Positions 12,804-20,525 of a DNA stretch of 30,488 nucleotides are shown here, one piece after another. The position numbers and the translations under genes are program-made. Origin of the DNA: a virus; IMG/VR virus record IMGVR_UViG_3300022689_000284, positions 1-30,488 of that record. One strand, 5' to 3'. Position 1 is the first letter of the stretch. Every line of letters begins with the position of its first letter. The notes beneath the pieces are model-generated. The model was not told where the DNA came from. It worked only from the letters and a program-made list of their open reading frames with translations, and made no database searches.

Positions 12804-13150
12804 TATTGGATTCCAAGTTTTGGCTTGATTATTAAGGTGTAGAGATGAAAAAAACCATCAACGACAGCATTGTCTACGTTTGACTCTGTACTTTCTGCAA
12901 GCTTTTTAAGTTCAGGCAATAAAAAGTTTTCAAAGAAGTCTTGGACCATCTCTTCAATAACTAGCTCATCTTTCTTTAAATAATGATTTAAATATTTAAC
13001 AACTCTATAGCCAAAATCGTCCCATGCAGAATCACTTTGAAGAGTCCGTTTATGAATCTCTGGTAAAATATTAGACTGCATAAGATCATAGATGATGCCT
13101 TTATAATTAATCTTTAATAATTGTGATTTTAAAAGACTACCTAATTCCAT
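12803..13150 (-). CDS. Hypothetical helical protein (115 aa)
   Basis: Not recognised. 115 residues, mostly helical, mildly acidic (for example ELVIEEMVQDFFENFLLPELKKLAEST), without signal or membrane helix. The start is supported by a strong Shine-Dalgarno (AAGGGGG, 4 nt before ATG on the minus strand). It lies between the tail-fibre genes and the candidate lipoprotein, all leftward. Role unknown; a chaperone or lysis-linked factor are both possible. Confidence 0.65.
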   Translation of the reverse strand: MELGSLLKSQLLKINYKGIIYDLMQSNILPEIHKRTLQSDSAWDDFGYRVVKYLNHYLKKDELVIEEMVQDFFENFLLPELKKLAESTESNVDNAVVDGFFHLYTLIIKPKLGIQ

Positions 13151-13159
13151 TAAACCCCC

Positions 13160-13315
13160 TTAATGAACTATGCTTAAATGATCCTTATTAGTTTCCTGAA
13201 AATTAAAATGAGCCTCAAGATAATTTTTTAAATATTTTTCATCAGTTTCAGAAAGACTATAAAGTTGTCTAAAATAACTGAGTAAATAAATAATATAAAG
13301 CTGCTTATTCTCCAA
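13160..13315 (-). CDS. Small hypothetical protein (51 aa), TTG start
   Basis: A 51-codon frame starting at TTG 13313-13315, overlapping the end of the preceding gene by 11 nt. GAGGAAG a few bases upstream is a good ribosome site. The product is helical and Tyr-rich (MENKQLYIIYLLSYFRQLYS, then a more polar half). It fills what would otherwise be the only sizeable gap in this tightly packed operon, which supports it. No family recognised. Confidence 0.55.
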   Translation of the reverse strand: MENKQLYIIYLLSYFRQLYSLSETDEKYLKNYLEAHFNFQETNKDHLSIVH

Positions 13316-13670
13316 AGACTTCCTCAACTAAAGCTTTAATTATAGGCTTAAGATTAGTTAAAGTTAGTTTATCAATTTTATCTTTATTGTCTTTAATTAA
13401 ATTAATTCTAGCTTCCTTTTTATTTTTATATTTAATTATTTTGTCCTCAATTTCTCTTTCTTTTTCTTTTAATATTAGGTCGCGTTCAACATCTAACACT
13501 GCTGCTTTTCTTGTTTGACCGTTTGTATTAGGTATAATTTCATCAATAATTTTATAAGCACTTCCAATTAGTTCTCTTGGGAGCTCACATATAGAACCGT
13601 TTGCGTTTGATCTTTTTTCAACTTTGGTTTTACTCGGATCGTTAAGATCAGGCATGACATAATATTTCAT
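13305..13670 (-). CDS. Hypothetical protein after the tail fibre (121 aa)
   Basis: 121 residues, beginning MKYYVMPDLNDPSKTKVEKR and continuing with a long charged coiled-coil-like helix (about 60-110, EKEREIEDKIIKYKNKKEARINL). It starts inside the last codon of the fibre gene (4-nt overlap). Small proteins directly after a fibre gene are often fibre-assembly chaperones, and the coiled coil would suit that. I see no specific family motif. Confidence 0.6.
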   Translation of the reverse strand: MKYYVMPDLNDPSKTKVEKRSNANGSICELPRELIGSAYKIIDEIIPNTNGQTRKAAVLDVERDLILKEKEREIEDKIIKYKNKKEARINLIKDNKDKIDKLTLTNLKPIIKALVEEVFGE

Positions 13671-15178
13671 TTCATCTTCCTTGCTTTCAAGTTGTATTGG
13701 TCAATCCTACCCCCACCAGTATTATTTGAAATATTCACATTCAAATAATAAGTTGTAGCTGTTGTAACAGTTGTACTCCAAGAGGGTAGAGAAAAAGGGT
13801 AATAAACAAATTGCTCGTTAACCGTAGTTAACCCTCTATTCACCCCTGATGTCATACCCGCATTACTATTATTAGCCGTACCTATACCCACACTTAGATC
13901 TGCTATTTGAGCTCCTGTAAAGTTTCTTGGAACTATGAAAAAAGACATATCCCAACTTCCTGGTGATAAAGTTAGACTAGTTAAATTTTCCCAGGCTGCT
14001 GCAGTTGTTATCGTATAAGGACCACCACTTGCTATGAGTGTTTCATTTAATTGAACGCTTGAATCTCCTACTTTTAAATCACTAAAAAAAAGATTTACTG
14101 CACTTGCTGTTGTTACTTTTCTATGAAAGCCAAGCCTTAAAGAAATACAAGTGGATGGAATTTCAACCGTAACTTGAATATTTACTGTTTCATCCGCACT
14201 TAAAGCTGGAAGATTATTCGATGTTAAATTTGAAACCGTTCTTAAAGCGGCATTTGTCACATCATAGGCATAGAATCCAAAATCACCGCTACTTACAGCT
14301 GCATCGGTACTCATTCTAAAAGAAACAGTTAAGTAACCTTTATCTCTAAATGATTTAGGAATCGTGAAAGCTTTAGCTACACCTTCTCCTTGATTATCAA
14401 CTGCTGTTAGAGCTAACCTAAAAGCCCCTTGATAAGCATCACTTAAGATTTGAGTTTCAGTAGATTGAGCTGTAAACAATACTCCCGGAGTTCCGCCTGT
14501 CATATCAACTGGACTTGCAACGGCCCCATCATCATAAGTGGCCCATGATCCAACACCACTTTGTGCATAGGGATCTGATTCTAAGTTAACGATGTTTCCT
14601 AGTTGAGTTAGAGTTCCAGCAGGGTTTAAGAGTATGGTGCCATTATCAAAATAAAAAAGCTCTGTATCAGTTCCGTAATACACTCGCCCAGCTTCTCTTG
14701 TAAGGGCATCTAGATTGGCTTTTGTATCTTGAGGTACAACTAACTTCTGAGTATCACTGGCCGTTCCATAATCTGTTTGAGCATCATTTATTATAGGAGC
14801 TGTTAAAGTTTTATTCGTTAATGTTTGAGTACCTGTCTCAGTTACAACCCCGGTAATTGAAGAGTTAATTGTAGCTATATCATCAAGATTTATTTTTACC
14901 TGTGCATCAAGTTTACCAATAGCAACTTTACGATCATCACCGTTAGCAACTATTTGCTCACTTGAATAAGTCTTAGCAGTTGCATCACCTTCACCCGCTA
15001 CACCATCAACCTCAGCAAGCTCATTAATGTAGTCTTGCGTGTCGGCTATAGCATCCGGATCAGTGTTTGCTGTTTTAAATAAACCTAAAGTTCCCTTCTT
15101 TTCATCATCAACTGTTTTATCTACAAAGGTTGCATTGGCTACGCTGCTTGATAGTTTACTATTTGGAGTAATTGGCAT
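13667..15178 (-). CDS. Tail fibre / receptor-binding protein (503 aa)
   Basis: 503 residues, low in charge and rich in Thr, Ser, Ala, Asn and Gly. The N-terminal third is helical and repetitive; at about 112-127 it has GTQTLTNKTLTAPIIN, a short repeat widely seen in phage tail fibres. The middle and C-terminal parts look like two beta-sandwich domains (about 195-370 and 380-500), suited to carbohydrate or receptor binding. It follows the distal tail-like gene with a 4-nt gap. The likely role is host recognition at the tail tip. The variable C-terminus ends in a short basic tail (YNLKARKMK). Confidence 0.75.
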   Translation of the reverse strand: MPITPNSKLSSSVANATFVDKTVDDEKKGTLGLFKTANTDPDAIADTQDYINELAEVDGVAGEGDATAKTYSSEQIVANGDDRKVAIGKLDAQVKINLDDIATINSSITGVVTETGTQTLTNKTLTAPIINDAQTDYGTASDTQKLVVPQDTKANLDALTREAGRVYYGTDTELFYFDNGTILLNPAGTLTQLGNIVNLESDPYAQSGVGSWATYDDGAVASPVDMTGGTPGVLFTAQSTETQILSDAYQGAFRLALTAVDNQGEGVAKAFTIPKSFRDKGYLTVSFRMSTDAAVSSGDFGFYAYDVTNAALRTVSNLTSNNLPALSADETVNIQVTVEIPSTCISLRLGFHRKVTTASAVNLFFSDLKVGDSSVQLNETLIASGGPYTITTAAAWENLTSLTLSPGSWDMSFFIVPRNFTGAQIADLSVGIGTANNSNAGMTSGVNRGLTTVNEQFVYYPFSLPSWSTTVTTATTYYLNVNISNNTGGGRIDQYNLKARKMK

Positions 15179-15182
15179 GTGT

Positions 15183-15959
15183 TTAACCTACTAGTTTTCT
15201 AAATGTTAATGAACCGCTCTCATAATAAAAGGCAAGGCCGCCCTGTCTTATTTCTTTTAATTTAAACTCAACCCCTTTATTACTCTCTGGTGTCGATTCA
15301 AGAATGCAATTTGTATAAGTGTTATAATCTGCAATATCAGGTATAAAAACCAATGGTTTTTTTTGCACTGCATATTGAATAAAATTTAAATAATCACTCA
15401 CACCGTTTGCATTGTTTGTTATAGGTGAGTTAACACTCTGCGTTATATCTGTTACATACCTGATATTAGCTTCCATAAAATTAACTCTTGAATACTCAAC
15501 TATCTCTACAACACCGCTTGCACTTTCATTCACTTTAGCTTCACTTGACCTTTCTATATGATTAAAGGGTGTGTAGTTTTGTAAAGGGTATTGTGGTAAA
15601 TACTCTGATCCTACAACTGAAGAAGAAGTATAACTATTTGATCCTGTTTGATCACTCGAAAAACCAATTAGTGAAAAAACATCACTCCCACTATTAGCTC
15701 CAGTAGTCACAAGCAAGCTAAAATTTGAATCACCTGCTATTGTTAGTAACCGAGTTGGATAATCAACGGTGACTGTATAGTTGTTACTACTTAAAGCATT
15801 CATTTTAGAAGCTATCTCTATAGCTAAAGCGTCTAAAGTGTATGCCCCAATATTAAGCTCTGCATTATATTCAGTTGATCCTTCCTGAAAATCTAGAAAT
15901 TTATTAGAATTAGTTATATCAAACCCGTATAGAAATGATGATTTTGTTTTTATTGCCAC
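15183..15959 (-). CDS. Distal tail / tail tip protein (258 aa)
   Basis: 258 residues, beta-rich and neutral, located directly after the tape-measure gene, where siphoviruses encode the distal tail protein that caps the tube. The first 100 residues contain an alternating strand/helix unit (YTLDALAIEIASKMNALSSN, then YTVTVDYPTRLLTIAGD) similar to small repeat domains of phage baseplate proteins. No exact family is recognised, so the call rests on position and fold impression. It starts 2 nt after the tape-measure stop. Confidence 0.6.
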   Translation of the reverse strand: MAIKTKSSFLYGFDITNSNKFLDFQEGSTEYNAELNIGAYTLDALAIEIASKMNALSSNNYTVTVDYPTRLLTIAGDSNFSLLVTTGANSGSDVFSLIGFSSDQTGSNSYTSSSVVGSEYLPQYPLQNYTPFNHIERSSEAKVNESASGVVEIVEYSRVNFMEANIRYVTDITQSVNSPITNNANGVSDYLNFIQYAVQKKPLVFIPDIADYNTYTNCILESTPESNKGVEFKLKEIRQGGLAFYYESGSLTFRKLVG

Positions 15960-15961
15960 GT

Positions 15962-17878
15962 TTAAGCTGTCCTAAAATCTGTTATAATGTTTGAATTTTT
16001 AGCATTCGATTCACTTAAGACATCACTTATAAAAGAGCCAAGTTCCTCTTGCCTAACAAGAGATCCTTCAACATTAATGCTAACACGAGTTTGTTTTTCT
16101 GCAATAGCTTCAGGCTCTGATAAGTCTTCAGTTGTTTCACCTACTTGTAATCCTACACCTGGAGCCGTAGTTCCACCACCTGCTCCACCGCTGGTTGCAC
16201 CGCCACTATCACCGCCAGCACTTGCTCCTAAAGCTCCTCCAAATGTTGCTAAAGCTGCACCGCCAGCCAATAATCCAGGAGCTAATAACCTTTCTGCTGG
16301 ATTTAAAGAAAATAATGCAGCAGCACCTTGAAGTATAAAGTTAGTACCTAATGTAACAGCAGTCTGACCAATTTGTTTTATTAATACTTTACCAAAGTTT
16401 TCTAGACCGTTTTCACCTGTTATTAAAGCCCTACCAATTTCTTTAAATCCAGCTCCAACGGCCTTAGCAAAATCTTGTCTAACTGCTTTACCTGATTCTT
16501 TAGCAAATTTTTTGAATTTTTCATTTGATTCTGCTAATGCTTCCTGTGTCATCTTGGCTGCTTTTGGAAACTCAGTAAATTGATCAGCAATTAATTGAAA
16601 GACATCAGCAACTGTTTTAAACTCATTTGTAATTGTTTTAGCTACTGAACCTTCACCTTCATCTCCACCAGTTACAATTTTTTTAAGCTCTTCATTTGCT
16701 TCCTTAACAACATTATTTCTGTTATTTAAAGCCGCTTTTGCGGAATCAATTGAATCGTTGATAGATTTTGAAATACTAAAGTCAAAAAGGCCAACGGATA
16801 AATCTTCACGGTTAGCGTTTGAGGTTTTTACTAAGTTATCTAGTTCTACAATTGAATCTTGTAAATCGGACTTAACTCCAAAAAAAGAAAAAGCATCACT
16901 TATTTTTTTTAAAGTACCAGTTACAATACTAAACAAATCGAAAAAAGTATCACCGACGGATCTAACTATTGTATTGAATATATTAACGACAAACTCACCA
17001 AGGGGTAATAATGTCTTAGTAATAACTTGAGCAAAAGTTAAGAAACCAACTTGAATAGAATTTAAAACTTCCAAAAAAGTGTCAAAGTTATCTGTTAAGA
17101 ATCTAATAAATTTAATAATGCCTTTAATTGCATTAACAATTAAATTGCTTGTCGTGATTGTACTTCCAAATTTTTCTAGTAAATCTGAAAAAGCATTCGA
17201 CAATTGTTCAGTAGCTGCCGAGAAAGTTTTTATATCTCTTTCACCAGCTTTATTATACCTTTCAGCAAGTAGTTCAACTCCAGCTCCTGCTTGTAACTGT
17301 TCTTTAGTTAGGTTTTTTAGTTCTGGAATGGTTTCTCCAAGTTCACCAGCAAACCCGCCCAAAGTTTTTGAAACGTTCCTAGTAGCACTTTGTAAATCAA
17401 TTTTAAATGCAGCCGCTAAATCAATAGAGGCTTGAATAATATCTTCGGCTTGCTCGTTAGTAGCTCCAAAAGATTTAGCCAAGGCTATATTATCTAAAAT
17501 AACTTCATCACCAAACCTGGAAGTAGTTTGTAAATTAGCAGCAAGTTTTTGAAAACTTTGTGAAGCTTCTTCAGAAAAACTGTTTGATGTTTTTAAAGCG
17601 TTATTAAGCCTATTGACAGCATCCTCTTGTTTATTGGCTGCTTGGACTATACTTCTAACCCCAAAAGCTGCAGCAAAACCTGCAACTAATCCAATATTTT
17701 GACGTAAAAGATTGCCAAGACCTTTAAGGGCACTAGTGGAGCTTTTCTTGAAATTAGTGCCAAATCTAAGACCCGCTTTAGTTCCGGCTTTTGAAACATC
17801 TTTTTGAATGTTTGTAGTTGCTGTTTTAACATCACCTTTTTCAAGATCTATTTGTACTGTTATTTTATCATTTGCCAT
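15962..17878 (-). CDS. Tail tape measure protein (638 aa)
   Basis: 638 residues. Sets tail length and is ejected with the DNA. It begins with a tape-measure-like domain (VQIDLEKGDVKTATTNIQKD), then a Gly/Ala hydrophobic segment (NIGLVAGFAAAFGV, about 63-76), a long helical core with AATEQLSNAFSDLLEKFG (about 221-238), a second hydrophobic Gly/Ala-rich region near 510-570, and a Gly-rich linker (about 555-575). Position after the frameshifted tail chaperones and before the distal tail gene is diagnostic. By the usual rule of about 0.15 nm per residue, the tail would be near 95 nm. Confidence 0.92.
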   Translation of the reverse strand: MANDKITVQIDLEKGDVKTATTNIQKDVSKAGTKAGLRFGTNFKKSSTSALKGLGNLLRQNIGLVAGFAAAFGVRSIVQAANKQEDAVNRLNNALKTSNSFSEEASQSFQKLAANLQTTSRFGDEVILDNIALAKSFGATNEQAEDIIQASIDLAAAFKIDLQSATRNVSKTLGGFAGELGETIPELKNLTKEQLQAGAGVELLAERYNKAGERDIKTFSAATEQLSNAFSDLLEKFGSTITTSNLIVNAIKGIIKFIRFLTDNFDTFLEVLNSIQVGFLTFAQVITKTLLPLGEFVVNIFNTIVRSVGDTFFDLFSIVTGTLKKISDAFSFFGVKSDLQDSIVELDNLVKTSNANREDLSVGLFDFSISKSINDSIDSAKAALNNRNNVVKEANEELKKIVTGGDEGEGSVAKTITNEFKTVADVFQLIADQFTEFPKAAKMTQEALAESNEKFKKFAKESGKAVRQDFAKAVGAGFKEIGRALITGENGLENFGKVLIKQIGQTAVTLGTNFILQGAAALFSLNPAERLLAPGLLAGGAALATFGGALGASAGGDSGGATSGGAGGGTTAPGVGLQVGETTEDLSEPEAIAEKQTRVSINVEGSLVRQEELGSFISDVLSESNAKNSNIITDFRTA

Positions 17879-17887
17879 TATGCACCT

Positions 17888-18124
17888 TTAAAATAAAATA
17901 AGCTCATTAGTTTTTAAAGCAACTTCAGGCTCTGGGTTAGCACGTTTTGAATAATAACGATGCGTCTTTTTACGGTGATTCTTGTCAGAGTGAGGGTAGC
18001 TATTAATAGTTAAAGCATCTAGATTTTCTCTTGCTTCTAAAATGTTGAGAGATTTAATAATCACATTGAAGTCATGAATATTCATATTTACAACTTCTTT
18101 ATAACTCATATTTAAATCTCTCAT
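17888..18124 (-). CDS. Tail assembly chaperone, frameshift extension (GT-like)
   Basis: An open frame of 78 codons from its first ATG, but probably made only as the C-terminal part of a fusion with the chaperone that starts at 18402. The upstream chaperone ends on an 11-base A run, and a -1 slip there leads straight into this frame through IIDEIDIQVV and onward, giving a fused product of about 171 residues. This ATG has no Shine-Dalgarno, which supports fusion. The segment is helical (SYKEVVNMNIHDFNVIIKSLNILEAREN) with a basic stretch. Such long forms guide tape-measure assembly in siphoviruses. Confidence 0.75.
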   Translation of the reverse strand: MRDLNMSYKEVVNMNIHDFNVIIKSLNILEARENLDALTINSYPHSDKNHRKKTHRYYSKRANPEPEVALKTNELILF

Positions 18125-18156
18125 ACATCTAACTACTTGAATATCTATCTCATCAA

Positions 18157-18402
18157 TTATTTTTTTTTTTCTTCAGTTAACTCTTGAATTAAAACCTTAA
18201 GCTGTCCAGAGGTTAGATTTAAAATGACTTCCTTGTCTCCACCTAAGCCTACTAAGAAATCAACAACAAGCTCCAAGTTATCCACATCTTCTTTTTTCAT
18301 TTTATTATTGTAGTCTTGAAGCTCCTTAATATTAGGATACCTTATTTGATAAGACTTATTTGCAACTTTAAATTGAACAACCTTAGGCGTAAAATCTAAC
18401 AT
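18157..18402 (-). CDS. Tail assembly chaperone (G-like)
   Basis: 81 residues: a beta N-terminus (VVQFKVANKSYQIRYPNIKELQDY) followed by helices (VDNLELVVDFLVGLGGD, then SGQLKVLIQELTEEKKK), the size and layout of the short tail chaperone of siphoviruses. It lies between the major tail protein and the tape measure, as expected. A good Shine-Dalgarno (GAGG) precedes the ATG. The stop directly follows an A11 run that acts as the probable slip site for the longer GT-like product. Confidence 0.85.
   Translation of the reverse strand: MLDFTPKVVQFKVANKSYQIRYPNIKELQDYNNKMKKEDVDNLELVVDFLVGLGGDKEVILNLTSGQLKVLIQELTEEKKK
18160..18170 (-). other. Programmed -1 frameshift slippery site (A11)
   Basis: Eleven A's on the minus strand (T11 on the plus strand) end directly before the TAA of the short chaperone. 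The frame after a -1 slip stays open through the downstream chaperone gene. A sequencing length error in the homopolymer could mimic this, but the arrangement is the one conserved across long-tailed phages. Confidence 0.75.
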
Positions 18403-18419
18403 GTAACCTCACTTATTAG

Positions 18420-18458
18420 TTTTATGATTTATAATTTGTAAAACCATAAATCATAAAA
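18420..18458 (-). terminator. Hairpin after the major tail protein
   Basis: A perfect 13-bp inverted repeat (TTTTATGATTTAT / ATAAATCATAAAA, 13-base loop) lies in the 66-bp gap between the major tail protein and the chaperones. It lacks a classical T tract and probably reduces read-through or protects the upstream mRNA, so the major tail protein is made in excess. Confidence 0.55.
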
Positions 18459-18468
18459 TCTTAATTGA

Positions 18469-19380
18469 CTACTGAACTGAATGATCACCGTATGAAACAA
18501 TATTTGTTTCAGTAGCCGACAGAGTATCTCTGTAGCCTGTAAAGGTAAATGGAGCTGCCTGTAAGTTAGATCCACTGAAGTTTATCTCACTCATATTTGG
18601 CGCGGTGCGTTTCATACAAATGTCTTCGTCACGATTTGAAAACGGAAGCCTCACAGGATGACCAACTAAACGGCCTGCATAATCAAGTAAGTTTTGAAAT
18701 AGCTTACTTGTTCCAAATCCAATTTGAGTTTTACCGTCTATCTCAACGCTTCCACCTGCTACATCTCCAATAAGACTTTGCCATCTCTCACGAGTCATCT
18801 CTCTAATGTCAAAACTAATTTCAGCCGTTGTACCTGTTAAAATCTGAGCTTGCACGATTGTACCTTGCGCATCGTCAAGTACATCAATAAGTCCAACTTC
18901 TGGAGATAAAGAAGCCTCACCAATTTGACCTAAGTAGCCACCGCTTCCAAGAAAATCAACGGCGAATGTTAAAGATGGTGCGTTTGTATTTACTTCCACT
19001 GTGATTAATCCTAAAAAACTATTTAAAACATCAACTGTGCCTGTAGTTGTTTCAGTTAAAACTGGCAGTGTTGCAGTAGTCATAGCACTGACAAATGCGG
19101 CTGCTATTGTGGCAGCTGTATCATTATCAGTGTAGCTAACTTGCAAAAGTGTTTGATCACTCGCAGGCGTTGGAGGGGTTGCAGATCCATTATCTAAATA
19201 TACTAAATATTTTTTTTCTTCATACTCTTCAGTAATAACGTTTAAATCAAAATACTCACCTGATAGAGATCCGGCAGTGTCATCAACGAACGTGATAGAC
19301 CTACAATGACGATTCCCAAAATACATTCTCATTGGTTCCAATTTCTGCTCTGTGGCTGGTGCCCTTGTACATAATGCCAT
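18469..19380 (-). CDS. Major tail (tube) protein (303 aa)
   Basis: 303 residues, beta-rich, low Lys, in the canonical place between the tail-terminator-like gene and the tail chaperones, and followed by a strong hairpin as for highly expressed structural genes. The central third (about 70-160) is Thr/Val/Leu-rich, like an Ig-like or inserted surface domain. The C-terminal part (DLLDYAGRLVGHPVRLP-type region, then ISF/SGSNLQAAPFTFTGYRD) resembles tube-fold proteins. Assignment is by position, composition and expression signals. Confidence 0.75.
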   Translation of the reverse strand: MALCTRAPATEQKLEPMRMYFGNRHCRSITFVDDTAGSLSGEYFDLNVITEEYEEKKYLVYLDNGSATPPTPASDQTLLQVSYTDNDTAATIAAAFVSAMTTATLPVLTETTTGTVDVLNSFLGLITVEVNTNAPSLTFAVDFLGSGGYLGQIGEASLSPEVGLIDVLDDAQGTIVQAQILTGTTAEISFDIREMTRERWQSLIGDVAGGSVEIDGKTQIGFGTSKLFQNLLDYAGRLVGHPVRLPFSNRDEDICMKRTAPNMSEINFSGSNLQAAPFTFTGYRDTLSATETNIVSYGDHSVQ

Positions 19381-19382
19381 AA

Positions 19383-19811
19383 TTATTGCTCCTTTAAATA
19401 TGCTATTCTTAAATCTAAATTTATATCAAATCTAAAAAGATCTTCATTTGTGTCTACTTGGCTTGGCTCTACTGAGCTGCATGTAGAGTTTATCAATATA
19501 TCTTTTAGTGTTAGATTTTGAACGCTTGTTAAATCATCCACTATGCATAAGACATTTTGATAAACCCTATCAAAGTTTTCCTTTTCTTTCCTCTTAGCAA
19601 AAGTAAATAAAGAAATAGTACAACCTAAAGTAAACTCTCTGTACTGAGTTCTTAAAAAATCACTCATGTTCCCGAAGTTTATAAGAAATGTTTTTTCTAT
19701 TAAACTCTCCGGTATATCATCATTGAAATAAGTCCCTCTAGCTTCTATTAATTTAGAATCTAGTGACTTAATTCTTGATACTAAAAACTCTCTAATCTCT
19801 GCTATCATCAT
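19383..19811 (-). CDS. Tail terminator / neck protein (142 aa)
   Basis: 142 residues with an alpha/beta pattern: an N-terminal helix (IAEIREFLVSRIKSL), strands, a central FTLGCTISLFTFAKRKE, a helix FDRVYQNVLCIVDDLTS and a final beta segment LFRFDINLDLRIAYLK. This is the usual layout of tail-terminator (gpU/TrP1-like) proteins that cap the tube. It sits between a head-tail adaptor and the major tail protein. The next gene follows after 2 nt. Confidence 0.65.
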   Translation of the reverse strand: MMIAEIREFLVSRIKSLDSKLIEARGTYFNDDIPESLIEKTFLINFGNMSDFLRTQYREFTLGCTISLFTFAKRKEKENFDRVYQNVLCIVDDLTSVQNLTLKDILINSTCSSVEPSQVDTNEDLFRFDINLDLRIAYLKEQ

Positions 19812-19812
19812 G

Positions 19813-20517
19813 TTAAAAATGCTTCACTAATTGTGTAGTTCTAATATTAACAGTTTCCCCGGGCTCAATCGTGCCGTCCTTATTATAATCAATTCTAAGA
19901 GCGTTTTGTGTCCTTAATTTATCTCGCTCCTTTGTATAAGTGTCGGCCTTGATTGCGAACTTGTCACCGCCTGTTACAAACAAATCAGAATAAATAATTT
20001 GTAATGCTTCATAAGTTGACCAGCGTCTAATGTCTTGATCCAAGTTAAGTTGAGTTTTTAAAAACCTTGTATCATCTCTATTTCTTAAGTTTTTTCTATT
20101 AATAAAATCTAATATCCGTTGCTGTGCTTCACGGTGGACATAGTTAAATGAACTATAACCATCTGGTATGTAGTCTTTAAGTTCCGTTTCTATTTTAAAG
20201 ATATCTCTATCGTTAGAGTATAAATAGTCAGTCGCTTCAGTTACTGATTCAATAGTTAGCTCTTTAGTATATGTTGTGGCACCACTATCCGTTGCAACTA
20301 TGGTAACCGTGTTAGTAGCAGCACTAGTATAAGCCCAGTCAAGAAACCATAGTGAGGTATCCCCTGAATTGTATACACTAACTGCGGTATCAGTTGCGGA
20401 AGGCTTAATAGTAATATCAGTAATACTAACACTTTGAGAAAAGGTCTTTGATACATCAATCCTCGTTTTATCGTTTATCTGTACATAGTTTTCAAAGTTA
20501 GCATTTATAAAAATCAT
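19813..20517 (-). CDS. Head-tail adaptor-like protein (234 aa)
   Basis: 234 residues in two parts. The first 95 look like a small beta-sandwich (TVTIVATDSGATTYTKELTIESV). Residues about 100-210 are helical (FNYVHREAQQRILDFINRK, then WSTYEALQIIYSDLF), resembling the helical bundle of head-completion/connector proteins. The C-terminus contains DYNKDGTIEPGE, a calcium-binding-like DxDxDG turn. Position between head genes and tail terminator fits a connector. The added N-terminal beta domain is unusual for that family. Confidence 0.55.
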   Translation of the reverse strand: MIFINANFENYVQINDKTRIDVSKTFSQSVSITDITIKPSATDTAVSVYNSGDTSLWFLDWAYTSAATNTVTIVATDSGATTYTKELTIESVTEATDYLYSNDRDIFKIETELKDYIPDGYSSFNYVHREAQQRILDFINRKNLRNRDDTRFLKTQLNLDQDIRRWSTYEALQIIYSDLFVTGGDKFAIKADTYTKERDKLRTQNALRIDYNKDGTIEPGETVNIRTTQLVKHF

Positions 20518-20525
20518 GGTTTTAC

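Noticed and set aside
15987-17435. Plus-strand frames of about 90-118 codons under the tape-measure gene.
   Set aside because: They are antisense shadows of a long Ala/Lys-rich gene, with no domain or ribosome site.
18278-18286. Perfect DnaA-box sequence TTATCCACA.
   Set aside because: It is a single copy inside the tail chaperone coding region, with no cluster or AT-rich unwinding element around it.
18493-18511. Inverted repeat TGAAACA ... TGTTTCA, at first sight like parS.
   Set aside because: The half-sites are in the reverse order from parS, the spacing is wrong, and it lies in the major tail protein coding sequence.
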